A stretch of 64,000 nucleotides of DNA, taken from contig JASHOR010000102.1 of the NCBI GenBank assembly GCA_030041005.1, positions 22,623 through 86,622 on the forward strand, written 5' to 3'. Shown piece after piece: positions 27,958 to 36,740 of the stretch; position 1 is the first letter of the stretch, and each line of letters begins with the position of its first letter. The DNA comes from Xanthobacteraceae bacterium. Lineage in GTDB: Bacteria > Pseudomonadota > Alphaproteobacteria > Rhizobiales > Xanthobacteraceae. A model generated the notes under the pieces. That model searched no databases, was not told where the DNA came from, and worked only from the letters and a program-made list of their open reading frames with translations. Both the position numbers and the translations under genes were made by a program.

Positions 27958-29646
27958 CTATTCTGGCGGGCGGACGGGGTGGGCGGCGAGATGAGATTGA
28001 GCACTCGCCAGGTAAGAGTGCAGCGCCGCCACCACCTGGGCGCCTTCGCCGACCGCTCCAGCGACGCGCTTGACCGATTTCGCGCGCACGTCGCCGATGG
28101 CGAAGACGCCTCGACGGGTCGTTTCCAGCGCATGACGTCCCGCGCCGGCCTCCGACCCGGTGAGAACAAATCCTTTCGCGTCGAGAGCGATGCCGGAACC
28201 CTCAAGCCAATCCGTATTCGGTTCGGCGCCGATGAACAGGAACAGATGATTGATCGGACGTCGCGCTTCCCGGCCGGTCGCCCGGTGCTGCCAGCGCACC
28301 GCGTTGAGCACGCCATCGCGGCCTTCGAGAGCGCTGATTGTGGCGCCGGTTACGACCTCGATATTCGCCAAGCCGCCGATGCGGTCGACCAGGTAACGGG
28401 ACATCGTTTCGGCCAGGTCGGACCGGCGGACCAGCATGTAAACCTTGGCGCTCTGGCTCGCCAGATAAACGGCCGCCTGGCCGGCCGAGTTGCCGGCGCC
28501 GACCAGCGCGACTTCCTGATTTGCGCACAGCCTGGCTTCGAGCGGCGACGCCCAATAGTGAACGCTTGACGCTTCGAACGCATCGAGGTTCTCGACGTCG
28601 AGCCGCCGGTAGCGCGCGCCGGTAGCGAGCACTACGGAGCGTGCTTTGACCCGTTCGCCGATTTGCAGATCGAGCGTGAAGGGGCCGGCAGGACCGTCCG
28701 CAGCGAGATTTGTCGCCTCGTCAGGGATCGCCATCTCGGCTCCGAATTTTTGCGCCTGATTGTAGGCGCGCGCCATCAGCGCCATGCCGCTGATCCCGGT
28801 GGGAAAGCCGAGGTAGTTCTCGATCCGCGCCGATGCCCCGGCCTGCCCTCCGAATGAACGGCAATCGAGCACCACGACCGAAAGGCCTTCCGATGCCGCG
28901 TAGACGGCAGTGGCAAGGCCGGCCGGTCCGGCACCGACAACGGCAACATCGTAAAGACGGTCGGGATCAATCGGCCGCACCAAACCAAGACAGCGCGCCA
29001 GTTCACCCTCACCGGGATTGTGCAGCATTTGTCCGCCGGGGCACAGCACGATCGGCAACTGTCCCGGATCGATGTGAAAACGTTCAATCAGCACCTTTGC
29101 GGGGGCGTCGATCTCGGGATTGAGCAGTTGATGGGGATGGCCGTTGCGGCGCAGAAAACCTTCCAGCCGGAGCACATCACCGTTCTCGGCGCGACCAAGG
29201 ATGATCGGTCCGCCGACGCCGGCTTGCAGGATAGCGACACGCCGCAAGATCAAGGCGCGCATGATGCGCTCGCCAAGTTCGGCTTCCGCAACCATCAGCG
29301 CGCGCAGCCGCTCCGGCGGGATGACGAGGGCCTCCAGCGGTTCCTGCGCAATCGCGTCGACGAGCGCCGGACTGCCCGACAATAGCGCCAGTTCCCCCAG
29401 AAAGTTTCCCGGGCCGTGGACGCCGATCGGATTGTGATTGCCGAATTGGTCGCGCTCAGTGACGGCGACCCTGCCCGCGAGGACGACCATCAGGCCAGGA
29501 GCGACCTGGCCGACGGTCCAAAGCGATTCACCGGCAGCAAAGGAGCGCACGTTGCCGAACCGACGCACCCGCTCGATTTCGAGCGGATCGAGCGTGGGAT
29601 AAATCTGGTCGTGCCGGTGTTCGCGAATGGACTGCAAATCCGACAT
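27958..29646 (-). CDS. Cyclic-nucleotide-binding domain fused to thioredoxin-reductase-like flavoprotein
   Basis: 562 residues. Residues about 15-150 form a cNMP/CRP-type sensory domain (F-A-A-G-E-S-L-W-T-V-G and F-L-G-E-L-A-L-L-S-G-S-P-A, the phosphate-binding cassette region). A linker of about 90 residues follows. From residue about 245 there is a thioredoxin-reductase fold with V-V-G-A-G-P-A-G-L-A-T-A-V-Y-A-A-S-E-G, F-G-G-Q-A and V-G-A-G-N-S-A-G-Q-A-A. The catalytic C-x-x-C of thioredoxin reductase is absent: the corresponding place reads S-V-H-Y-W-A-S. It therefore resembles ferredoxin-NADP reductase-like members of the family. The start at 29646 follows GGGAAAG. Confidence 0.9.
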   Translation of the reverse strand: MSDLQSIREHRHDQIYPTLDPLEIERVRRFGNVRSFAAGESLWTVGQVAPGLMVVLAGRVAVTERDQFGNHNPIGVHGPGNFLGELALLSGSPALVDAIAQEPLEALVIPPERLRALMVAEAELGERIMRALILRRVAILQAGVGGPIILGRAENGDVLRLEGFLRRNGHPHQLLNPEIDAPAKVLIERFHIDPGQLPIVLCPGGQMLHNPGEGELARCLGLVRPIDPDRLYDVAVVGAGPAGLATAVYAASEGLSVVVLDCRSFGGQAGASARIENYLGFPTGISGMALMARAYNQAQKFGAEMAIPDEATNLAADGPAGPFTLDLQIGERVKARSVVLATGARYRRLDVENLDAFEASSVHYWASPLEARLCANQEVALVGAGNSAGQAAVYLASQSAKVYMLVRRSDLAETMSRYLVDRIGGLANIEVVTGATISALEGRDGVLNAVRWQHRATGREARRPINHLFLFIGAEPNTDWLEGSGIALDAKGFVLTGSEAGAGRHALETTRRGVFAIGDVRAKSVKRVAGAVGEGAQVVAALHSYLASAQSHLAAHPVRPPE

Positions 29647-30120
29647 AATGCTTTCCCGCACGCATAGACCGCCTGCAGAGGCCGGCCGCCATAATAGCTA
29701 TAATGGCGGAACGATCTGACAAGGCCCCGATTCCAGCCGGTCGGCGCTCAAGCAATGCGGTCTGAATGGCGGCGGCGATGCTGGAAGCGCCTTGCGAACT
29801 CGCTGCTGCCGCCGCCGTCACGCGGTCGTCGCTGTACCAGTCAAAAAAGAGCGATTGTCTATCAGAAGAAGAATAAGCGACGTGCGTGTGATGCGAGGGC
29901 GTCGCGCCACATCCTCACTCCCAAGCTATTTTTCTTCGGCACGCTGCAGTTCAATCTCGATTTCGACGGCCCAGAATTTTGTTGCTTGCGCACGCCGGCA
30001 ACGGCGCAACGTGAAGCCCATCAAAGCCCTGGCGAGTGCACAACGCAGCGGGGGAGGGGTAGCGGCGACAGCGAAAGTCGGTGTGAAGTAGGAACAAGGC
30101 TTTCCCGGCAAGGCCCACCG
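29647..30120. other. Gap between the fusion flavoprotein and the deacetylase
   Basis: About 470 bases with no supported gene. Short frames on the plus strand (around 29755-30090) have an AT-richer patch with Lys/Arg-rich translation near 29840-29890 but no ribosome binding site or recognisable domain. It may contain the promoter for the leftward flavoprotein gene. Confidence 0.4.
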
Positions 30121-31416
30121 TTAGCGGCCATACAGTGCGCTGAAAAAAGTATGCGGGGGGAGGGCGTGGCGGCCGTTTCTGCCCCAGCGCGTCGGGTGCT
30201 GCCGAAAGCGGATGTGACGCACCCGCCTATGCTCGATCGCGCGGCGGTGTCCGATGGCGGCCGGAGCCTTCACATTCGGCGGCAGCCCGAGTTCAACGCC
30301 AACGAGCTGCTCGCCGCGCATGCTGATGCCTGTGTCGCGCAGGCTCGGCACCGGCAATTGCACACCGGAGCCGAGTGGCGCCGCTTCTGCTGGTCTGGGC
30401 CACGACGCGCCTTCGGCGTCGTCGGCAAGGGTCACGTCAACGGCATATTTGACATGGAAGTCTTTCGCATCGGGCGCCGCGAGTACGATATCGTCGCTGG
30501 CGTCGCTGACGATCGATGCCGGCCAAGCCGGCGCGCTCGGCTCGTGGTCAATGCCGAGCACGTCCGGCAACGCGGTGGCGAGTATCGCCCCTGGCGCCGC
30601 CGCGGCTACCGCTGACGCGACCGGGGTTTCGGGCCTGCCGGGGCCTGCCGGTACCACCTGCACGATGTGGAAGCCGTTGGCCTTCAATTGCTTGAGGAGA
30701 TCGGGCAACGCCAGCACCGTCGCCGGATGGATGTCGTGAAGGAGCAGGATGCCACGGCCGCGCTTCTCCAGCCGGCTCATGGCGCGCTGAACGATCTGCG
30801 CCGGCTTGATGTGGCGAAACCAGTCGTCGGCGACCACGTCAGTGCTGAACACGATCAGCTTGCGCTTGGCGAGTTCCTCCTCGACCGTCGGGCTGCGGCC
30901 GAAGCCGGGAATGCGGAAGAACGGCGCCACCTTTGCGGGATCGCCGAGCGCTGCTCCCACCGATGCAATGCCCTCGTCGATCTCCTGCTGGACCTGCTGA
31001 TCCGACAGTCTATTGAAGGGCAGCGGGTGATGCTCGCTGTGGGTGCCGATCGCATCGCCCGAGGCATATTCCCGGCGCACGATATCGGGAAAGTAATGGG
31101 CCATCTGGCCGATGAGGAAATACGTCACCTTGACGCATTGCGAGTTGACGATGTCGAGCGCCTTCTCGGACAACAGGCGCATCGGCCCGTCGTCGAAGGT
31201 GAGCACCACCTCATGATCGGCAAGCGGCAAGGTTTGCGGATATTGCAGCCGGCCGAGCTTCGTGTAGTCGCCGTATTTGATGGCGATGACGCGGCTCGTT
31301 CCGATCGCGTCGGGATTGCCTGGACAGCTCTCCGCGCGCGCCGGCCCCGCCGTGATCAGCGCGCCCAAAACACCGACTGTCGCCGCCGCGAGAACGACCG
31401 CCCGAATTATGAGCAT
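30121..31416 (-). CDS. Exported polysaccharide deacetylase (NodB domain)
   Basis: 431 residues with a signal peptide ending A-R-A. The NodB domain has all main motifs: T-F-D-D-G-P at 73-78 (catalytic Asp and metal Asp), metal ligands His126 and His130 in T-H-S-E-H-H, R-I-P-G-F in motif 3, and L-L-H-D-I-H in motif 5. Such enzymes remove N- or O-acetyl groups from peptidoglycan or exopolysaccharide in the envelope. The last 150 residues are Pro/Ala-rich, with a basic His/Arg end (H-R-R-A-I-E-H-R-R-V-R-H-I-R), and probably are not part of the catalytic fold. Confidence 0.9.
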   Translation of the reverse strand: MLIIRAVVLAAATVGVLGALITAGPARAESCPGNPDAIGTSRVIAIKYGDYTKLGRLQYPQTLPLADHEVVLTFDDGPMRLLSEKALDIVNSQCVKVTYFLIGQMAHYFPDIVRREYASGDAIGTHSEHHPLPFNRLSDQQVQQEIDEGIASVGAALGDPAKVAPFFRIPGFGRSPTVEEELAKRKLIVFSTDVVADDWFRHIKPAQIVQRAMSRLEKRGRGILLLHDIHPATVLALPDLLKQLKANGFHIVQVVPAGPGRPETPVASAVAAAAPGAILATALPDVLGIDHEPSAPAWPASIVSDASDDIVLAAPDAKDFHVKYAVDVTLADDAEGASWPRPAEAAPLGSGVQLPVPSLRDTGISMRGEQLVGVELGLPPNVKAPAAIGHRRAIEHRRVRHIRFRQHPTRWGRNGRHALPPHTFFSALYGR

Positions 31417-31771
31417 ACCAGCCCTTGGTGCCCAGTGTTGTTGTCGTACTGCGGGGCACTACAACCCAGGCGGACCTTAGTAGTTCGTACGCTCGATGTC
31501 ATGTCAACGGCAACCACGCGCGCGTTTTGACGCCGATTATTTCCGGGCGTGGCGCTTTGGCAACGCTTTTGCCGCGGCCTTTCCTCCCTGTCAGTCGCGC
31601 GCCTTTATTTCCGGGTTGGGGATTTCATTCAAGGGCCTTCGAACGAGAGCCGACGTGCGCCGCACAGATTGAATCCGTTGACATGGTCACGGCAGAGCCG
31701 AACGACCCAGACCGCCTCGTTTCCGCCCCACTCGACTTTAGAGTATAGCAAAGTCGGGGGTGGCACGCCGG
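31417..31771. other. Divergent promoter region, deacetylase and DUF1007
   Basis: About 355 bases between two divergent genes. No gene was supported. The region should carry promoters for both directions. A GGGGGTGG stretch (31756-31763) is the likely ribosome binding site for the rightward gene. No repeat copy was seen. Confidence 0.4.
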
Positions 31772-32440
31772 ATGCTACGGGTGCCGATGGTCCATCGCTT
31801 TCTTCTCACGCTCGCGGTTCTGGCCGGTCTTGTTGCGGTACCGGGCAAGGCATTCGCGCATCCCCATGTCTGGGTGACGATGCACAGCGATCTTCTTTAC
31901 GCGCCCGACGGCTCGGTCACCGCCATACGCCACGCCTGGACGTTTGACGACATGTTCTCCGCGTTTGCGACGATGGGGTTGTCCAAGACCAACGGGACTT
32001 TCGCGCGCCAAACGCTGCAGCCGCTGGCCAAGATCAATATCGATACACTCAAGGACTTCGACTATTTCACCTACGCCAAGATCGACGGCAAACGCATGAA
32101 GGATGCTTTCAGCCAGCCGCTTGCCGACTATTGGCTCTATTACGATCCGAAGACAACGCTGCTGACGCTGCACTTCACGCTGCCCTTCAAGACCCCGGTG
32201 AAGGCAAAGGCGCTGCAGATCGAAGTGTACGATCCGACGTTCTTCATCGATTTCGCGATGGCCAAGGATGACCCGGTCACGCTCGTCGGCGCGCCTGCGC
32301 AGTGCAAGACGGCGACCCAAAAGCCGCCCGACATCAATTTTCCGACGACGTTGCGGTTCGACCAGGCCCTGGTCACTTCCGAAGCGAACATCGGCATGGG
32401 TGCGAGCTTCGCCAACAAGATCACCGTGACCTGCCCGTGA
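31772..32440 (+). CDS. DUF1007 periplasmic protein, partner of NicO transporter
   Basis: 222 residues. Signal peptide followed directly by A-H-P-H-V-W-V, the DUF1007 hallmark that places two histidines at the mature N-terminus, a likely metal-binding site. The rest alternates strands (Y-W-L-Y-Y-D-P-K, L-T-L-H-F-T-L-P-F) as in the family. DUF1007 proteins are regularly encoded with NicO/RcnA-type nickel-cobalt exporters or importers and are thought to handle the metal in the periplasm. Its stop overlaps the start of the NicO gene (GTGA). The start could also be 31760 or 31787. Confidence 0.88.
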   Translation: MLRVPMVHRFLLTLAVLAGLVAVPGKAFAHPHVWVTMHSDLLYAPDGSVTAIRHAWTFDDMFSAFATMGLSKTNGTFARQTLQPLAKINIDTLKDFDYFTYAKIDGKRMKDAFSQPLADYWLYYDPKTTLLTLHFTLPFKTPVKAKALQIEVYDPTFFIDFAMAKDDPVTLVGAPAQCKTATQKPPDINFPTTLRFDQALVTSEANIGMGASFANKITVTCP

Positions 32441-33591
32441 GCGACGGCACCAACTGGCGACGCATGCACCGCCTTATGTTGTCGGGTGCCGTTGCCGCAG
32501 GATTGCTGACGGTAACGGCGGCCGGCGCATGGGCGCAGTTCGGCGCGCTCGGCGGCATGCGCCCACCGCCGGAAACCGGCATCTTTGGCTGGCTGCTTGG
32601 CCAGCAGGCTTTTTTCTATCAGGCGCTCGCCGGATTGCTCCACGCCGCCAAAAGCAACGGATCGGCTTATTGGGGCCTGATGGGCGTGTCTCTCGTCTAC
32701 GGCATTTTTCACGCCGCCGGACCGGGTCACGGCAAGGCAGTCATCTCGTCGTATCTGCTCGCCAACGAGGAAACATGGCGGCGCGGCATCACCCTGTCGT
32801 TCGCCGCCGCAGCGTTGCAATCGGTGACGGCTATCGTCATCGTGGCAATTGCCGCGCTACTGATCGGCGCTACGGCCAAGATGATGGGCGACACCGTAAA
32901 TGACATCGAGACAGTCAGCTACGCGCTCATCATCCTCGTCGGCGCGCGGCTTCTCTGGATAAAGGGCAGGAGCTTTCGCTCGGCGCTGCACAAAGTGCGC
33001 GCGCGAGCCGAGCCGGCGAAGGCCGTTACGCGTGAAAGTGATATCGTCCATGCCGACGCTTGTGGCGAAGCCCGTCACCATGACCATGCGCATTCGCGCG
33101 ATGATCGCGTGCACGGCGAACATGCGCGCGCCGATCATTCGCGCCACGACCATGTGCACGGTCATCATCACGACGACGATGAGGAGGAGGAGGAAAGCGT
33201 GCTGCCCTGGGGTCACGCGCACGGCCCTGAGCCGGAGGAATTGGCAGGGCCGGGCGGCTGGCGGCGCGGACTGTCGGCGATCGTCGCGGTTGGCCTGCGC
33301 CCGTGTTCGGGCGCGATCATCATACTTGTCTTCGCGCTGTCGCAAGGCCTGTTCTGGGCCGGTATTGCCTCGACCTTCGTGATGGGACTCGGGACAGCGG
33401 TTACCGTCGGCACCATCGCCTCGCTTGCGGTCGGCGCCAAATCACTGGCCAAGCGGCTTTCCGTCCGACGCACCGGCTATGGCTTGCTGATGCTGCGCGG
33501 GTTCGAGGTTGTTGCCGCAGGCCTGGTTATGCTCGTCGGCGTCGCGCTCCTTACCGGATATATGGCCAGCGAGCGCATGGGCTTTTTCTAG
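32437..33591 (+). CDS. NicO/RcnA-family nickel-cobalt transporter
   Basis: 384 residues. Translation probably starts at GTG 32437, overlapping the DUF1007 stop by four bases, so the two are coupled. A signal-like first segment precedes about six membrane helices. The family motif G-I-F-H-A-A-G-P-G-H-G-K sits in the second hydrophobic block. Between helices there is a cytoplasmic or periplasmic loop very rich in His and Asp (about residues 200-260: H-D-H-A-H-S-R, H-G-H-H-H-D-D-D), typical metal-storage or sensing loops of RcnA/UreH-like proteins. A second block contains G-L-R-P-C-S-G-A. Direction of transport is not readable from sequence. Confidence 0.9.
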   Translation: MSDGTNWRRMHRLMLSGAVAAGLLTVTAAGAWAQFGALGGMRPPPETGIFGWLLGQQAFFYQALAGLLHAAKSNGSAYWGLMGVSLVYGIFHAAGPGHGKAVISSYLLANEETWRRGITLSFAAAALQSVTAIVIVAIAALLIGATAKMMGDTVNDIETVSYALIILVGARLLWIKGRSFRSALHKVRARAEPAKAVTRESDIVHADACGEARHHDHAHSRDDRVHGEHARADHSRHDHVHGHHHDDDEEEEESVLPWGHAHGPEPEELAGPGGWRRGLSAIVAVGLRPCSGAIIILVFALSQGLFWAGIASTFVMGLGTAVTVGTIASLAVGAKSLAKRLSVRRTGYGLLMLRGFEVVAAGLVMLVGVALLTGYMASERMGFF

Positions 33592-33694
33592 CTGTCGATT
33601 ATTAGGCGGCGACGAATAATCCGTTCGAGATTCCAGCCATTAAGGGCGGCGTGTCCGGATCCCATTTCCGCACCCGAAGGTGTGGAGAAGAGCC

Positions 33695-33895
33695 ATGATG
33701 CCCAATTCAAAACGCGGTTCGATGTTCGCAAGCATTTTCACGGCCGTTGGCCGTCGTGCGGGCCATTTGCTGGTCGAGGCGGTGCAAGGCGCCTACACCA
33801 GGCACGTGGAACGGGCGCAGATGCGCTTGGCCCCACTCAAATTCCGTTCTTGGAGCGAAATTCCGCGCGCAGGAGCCCATCACGACTGCTGGTGA
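33695..33895 (+). CDS. Possible small basic protein
   Basis: 66 codons starting ATG-ATG, with GGAG seven bases before the first. The middle reads F-T-A-V-G-R-R-A-G-H-L-L-V-E-A-V-Q-G-A-Y, an amphipathic helix, and the N-terminus is basic. The pattern is reminiscent of the short Arg-rich DUF1127-type proteins but I do not recognise it. It is the only plausible gene between NicO and the leftward Bug gene. Confidence 0.4.
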   Translation: MMPNSKRGSMFASIFTAVGRRAGHLLVEAVQGAYTRHVERAQMRLAPLKFRSWSEIPRAGAHHDCW

Positions 33896-33986
33896 GCCAG
33901 CAGGGTCATGTCGGAAAGCGGCATTTTCGACCAGGCAGAAGGTCAGCAGAGGCGTCGCCGTCCGTAAGAGCCGACATCCGGCATTG

Positions 33987-34961
33987 CTAATGCACGGGCT
34001 TGATGCCGGCCTCGTTTGCCACCTTGCTCCAAAGCTCACGTTCATCGGCGAAAAACTTCGCCGCCGCGGCTCGGCTGCCGGGAGCGAGATTCATGCCCAT
34101 CGCCTTGGTCTTGGCGATGAAGGTGGGCTCCTTCATGCAGTCGACGATGTCGCGGTTGAGCTTATCGGCGAGCGCATCGGGTGTGCCCGGCGGCGCGACG
34201 ATGCCGAAGAACGTCACCGCGCGAAAGCCCGGCATGCCAGCCTCCGCCAGTGTCGGCACGTTCGGCAGTTCCGGCACGCGGCTGGTCGCACCAACGGCTA
34301 CGATCTTTTCCTTGCCTGCGCGGTAGAGCGGCAGCGCAGTGGCCATCATGTCGAACATCATGTCGTCGTGGCCGCCAAGTACGTCGGCGATCTCCGGACC
34401 CAGGCCATGGTAGGGCACCAACAAGAGCTTCACATGCGCGAGCAGCTCGAACTCGATCGTGGTGAAGTAGCCGAGCCCTCCGACTTCCGGCGTCGCCGTG
34501 GCGAGCGCCCCGGGGTTTGCCTTGGCGTCGGCGATCACCTGCGCCAGATTCGTGGCCGCAAAGTGCGGGCTCACCACCAGCACATAGGGCGAGGTCGCGA
34601 CCACGGCGATCGGCACCCATTTCGCCGGGTCATAGGACATTGTTTTGTACACGAGGCTGTTGAGGGCGACCGGGCCGGGCGAGCCAAAGAGCAGCGTGTA
34701 GCCGTCCGGCGCCGCGTGCGCGACTTCCTCGCCGCCGATATTGCCTTCGGCGCCGCCCACGTTTTCGACGATGACCGTTTGCTTCCACTTCTGCTCGAGC
34801 TGCTGGGCGAGCACGCGTGCCAACAGATCGGTGCCGCCGCCGGGCGGATACGGCACGATCATCTTGACGGTGCGGGTCGGATAATTGGGCTGGGCGCGGC
34901 TGTGGCCGGTCTGCGCCGCTACCGCCAGCGCCGCCGCTACCGCAATGTGGATGACCTTCAT
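33987..34961 (-). CDS. Bug/TctC-type substrate-binding protein
   Basis: 324 residues. The start at 34961 is supported by GAGGGAGGAAACG just before it. The open frame continues far upstream but only because it is antisense to the next Bug gene. Signal peptide with cleavage near S-R-A-Q, then Y-P-T-R-T-V-K-M-I-V-P-Y-P-P-G-G-G-T-D, the Bug ligand loop. V-P-E-L-P-N-V-P-T-L-A-E-A-G-M-P-G-F is the family's late motif. It is back-to-back with another Bug gene. Confidence 0.93.
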   Translation of the reverse strand: MKVIHIAVAAALAVAAQTGHSRAQPNYPTRTVKMIVPYPPGGGTDLLARVLAQQLEQKWKQTVIVENVGGAEGNIGGEEVAHAAPDGYTLLFGSPGPVALNSLVYKTMSYDPAKWVPIAVVATSPYVLVVSPHFAATNLAQVIADAKANPGALATATPEVGGLGYFTTIEFELLAHVKLLLVPYHGLGPEIADVLGGHDDMMFDMMATALPLYRAGKEKIVAVGATSRVPELPNVPTLAEAGMPGFRAVTFFGIVAPPGTPDALADKLNRDIVDCMKEPTFIAKTKAMGMNLAPGSRAAAAKFFADERELWSKVANEAGIKPVH

Positions 34962-35282
34962 CGTTTCCTCCCTCAGCGTCCGTTGCGCGCCGCCGGTGCA
35001 GGCCGCGGAGCCTGATCCGATATTGACCGGCGGCGCGGTTTTCGTCCACGCGCCAAAGATAGGCAGAATGCCGCGGCATCTTGGAAATTGCACCGCTCGG
35101 CGCAAAGGGCTGAAATGAGGCGCGCGACCACTGGGAAGAATGGCGCGGCTCGCGTTTCCCTGCACGCGCCGGCGCAACCGGACGGGAGGAAGACGTGAAA
35201 CGTCAAACAGCGGTATTCGCATTGTCACCGATTTAATATGCACCGTATCTGAAGTTCTCCTTCTTTGGCAGCGGAGGAAAAC
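34962..35282. other. Divergent region between two Bug genes
   Basis: About 320 bases between divergently transcribed Bug-type genes. No gene was supported. It should hold promoters for both. The right end has GCGGAGGA, the ribosome binding site of the rightward gene. Confidence 0.4.
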
Positions 35283-36269
35283 ATGAAACAGAGATTCAAG
35301 ATCGGAGTTTCGGGAATCTTGGCGCTCGCTGTGCTGGCGATGGTGACCGCGCCCGCGCACGCGGACCAATATCCGGATAAACCGATCCGGGTCATTTCTG
35401 ATTCGGCGCCCGGCAGCGCCGTCGACGTCATCTTCCGCATGGTGATGGATCGGCTCGGCAAAGTACTGGGCCAGCAGATCGTGGCGGTCGATCAGCCCGG
35501 CGCCAGCGGGGCGATTGCGGCCCGCGCCGCCTCTGAGGCAGTCCCGGACGGCTACACGCTCTTCGCGCCGGCGCTTTCCCTGTTCATCTCCCTGCCCGGA
35601 AAGGCACCGAACCTTCCAGTCGTCTTGCCGCGCGACTTCCTGCCGGTCGGCTCGCTGGCCGACGAACCTTTGTTCATCTGCGCGAGCGCCAAATCGGGTC
35701 TCAAAACTCTGCCCGGCTTGATCGCCCGCGCCAAACGCCAACCCGGCGGCATCTCCTTTGCCGCAACGGGGATAGGACGCCTGACACACCTGACCGGCCT
35801 GCTTGTGGAAAGCCGGGCCGGGATTAGATTGCAGGTCGTTCCGTATACCGGCGGCCCTGCGGCCGCGTTGCCGGATGTCATCGCCGGCCGCGTGCCGTTG
35901 ATCATCGAAGGTTATTCCGGACTGGCCGGCGCCATTCGTGCGCACACGCTCAATGTGCTGGCCGTCGGATCGAGGCATCGCCTGTCCGATTTTCCCAATG
36001 TGCCGACGGCGGCTGAGACGCTGCCGGGCGTTGTCTCCAGCGGATGGCAGGGCATCGTGGCGCCGCTTGGGACGCCGGCGGCGGATATCCGGAAGGTCAA
36101 TGAAGCCCTGAAAAGAGCGCTCGGCGAGCCCGATCTGGCTACGCAACTGGCGCGGCGCGGCGCCTACGTCGATGCCATGACGCCGCCCGAGGTCACGGCA
36201 TTCATCAACGCGCAGCAATCGCAATGGAAGCCGGTCCTGCAGGCGTTCGAGGCCAGCATCAATAAATAA
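35283..36269 (+). CDS. Bug/TctC-type substrate-binding protein
   Basis: 328 residues, start supported by GGAGG seven bases upstream. Signal peptide ends A-H-A. The mature protein begins Y-P-D-K-P-I-R-V-I-S-D-S-A-P-G-S-A-V-D, the Bug loop, and later has D-G-Y-T-L-F-A-P and F-P-N-V-P-T-A-A-E-T-L-P-G. It converges on the DapA-like cluster, and no permease genes are nearby. Bug proteins near a DapA-like aldolase often relate to uptake and breakdown of keto- or sugar acids, which is a possible link but not demonstrable here. Confidence 0.93.
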   Translation: MKQRFKIGVSGILALAVLAMVTAPAHADQYPDKPIRVISDSAPGSAVDVIFRMVMDRLGKVLGQQIVAVDQPGASGAIAARAASEAVPDGYTLFAPALSLFISLPGKAPNLPVVLPRDFLPVGSLADEPLFICASAKSGLKTLPGLIARAKRQPGGISFAATGIGRLTHLTGLLVESRAGIRLQVVPYTGGPAAALPDVIAGRVPLIIEGYSGLAGAIRAHTLNVLAVGSRHRLSDFPNVPTAAETLPGVVSSGWQGIVAPLGTPAADIRKVNEALKRALGEPDLATQLARRGAYVDAMTPPEVTAFINAQQSQWKPVLQAFEASINK

Positions 36270-36326
36270 CGGATTTTGCCGCACGAACAGTTTGTCGTCC
36301 GCCGGCAAAGTCCTGCCGGTTGGGAT

Positions 36327-36740
36327 TTACCGCGAGGACCCCGTTCCGGCCCTTCTGGGCGGAAGGCCTTTCCACAGGTTCTCTCGATTGCGGGCTGGAT
36401 TCGTGCGTCGATGCGCTCCGGTCGGAGTGATCTCAAGCGCGGCTTCAAAAGCTCGCCGCAGCGCGAGACGGTCTATTCTGCGTGCGAAAATGTGCAATGC
36501 CGCCGTCGCCTGAGCACGATCCCTGGCGATGATCGCGTCGCAGACCTTGACGCTTGTTCTTTGAAAGAACGTGAATCCCGAGCGGTAACGGTCCATGTCA
36601 GCGGCCATAGCCATAAGGCTCGCCCGGTCAACCTCATTCAAAGTGATGGCAAAACGTAAAACAGCGAGCAGCCATTCCTCTACTGCGCGCGGGCCTCCGG
36701 GCTGACCGGTCTGTTCCGACTTGGTCACGTTCACCCTCAC
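36327..36740 (-). CDS. Hypothetical protein translationally coupled to the DapA-like gene
   Basis: 137 residues. The ATG overlaps the stop codon of the DapA-like gene (ATGA), which supports it being real and coexpressed. The part from residue about 18 to 105 is helical (E-E-W-L-L-A-V-L-R-F-A-I-T-L, C-D-A-I-I-A-R-D-R-A-Q-A). It vaguely resembles a helical sensor or subunit domain. The last 30 residues are Arg/Pro-rich and may be poorly conserved. No family recognised. Confidence 0.6.
   Translation of the reverse strand: MRVNVTKSEQTGQPGGPRAVEEWLLAVLRFAITLNEVDRASLMAMAADMDRYRSGFTFFQRTSVKVCDAIIARDRAQATAALHIFARRIDRLALRRAFEAALEITPTGAHRRTNPARNRENLWKGLPPRRAGTGSSR

Noticed and set aside
33987..36308. 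773-residue leftward frame spanning two Bug genes
   Set aside because: Only the first 324 codons (start at 34961, strong ribosome binding site) are a Bug protein; the rest is antisense to the rightward Bug gene.
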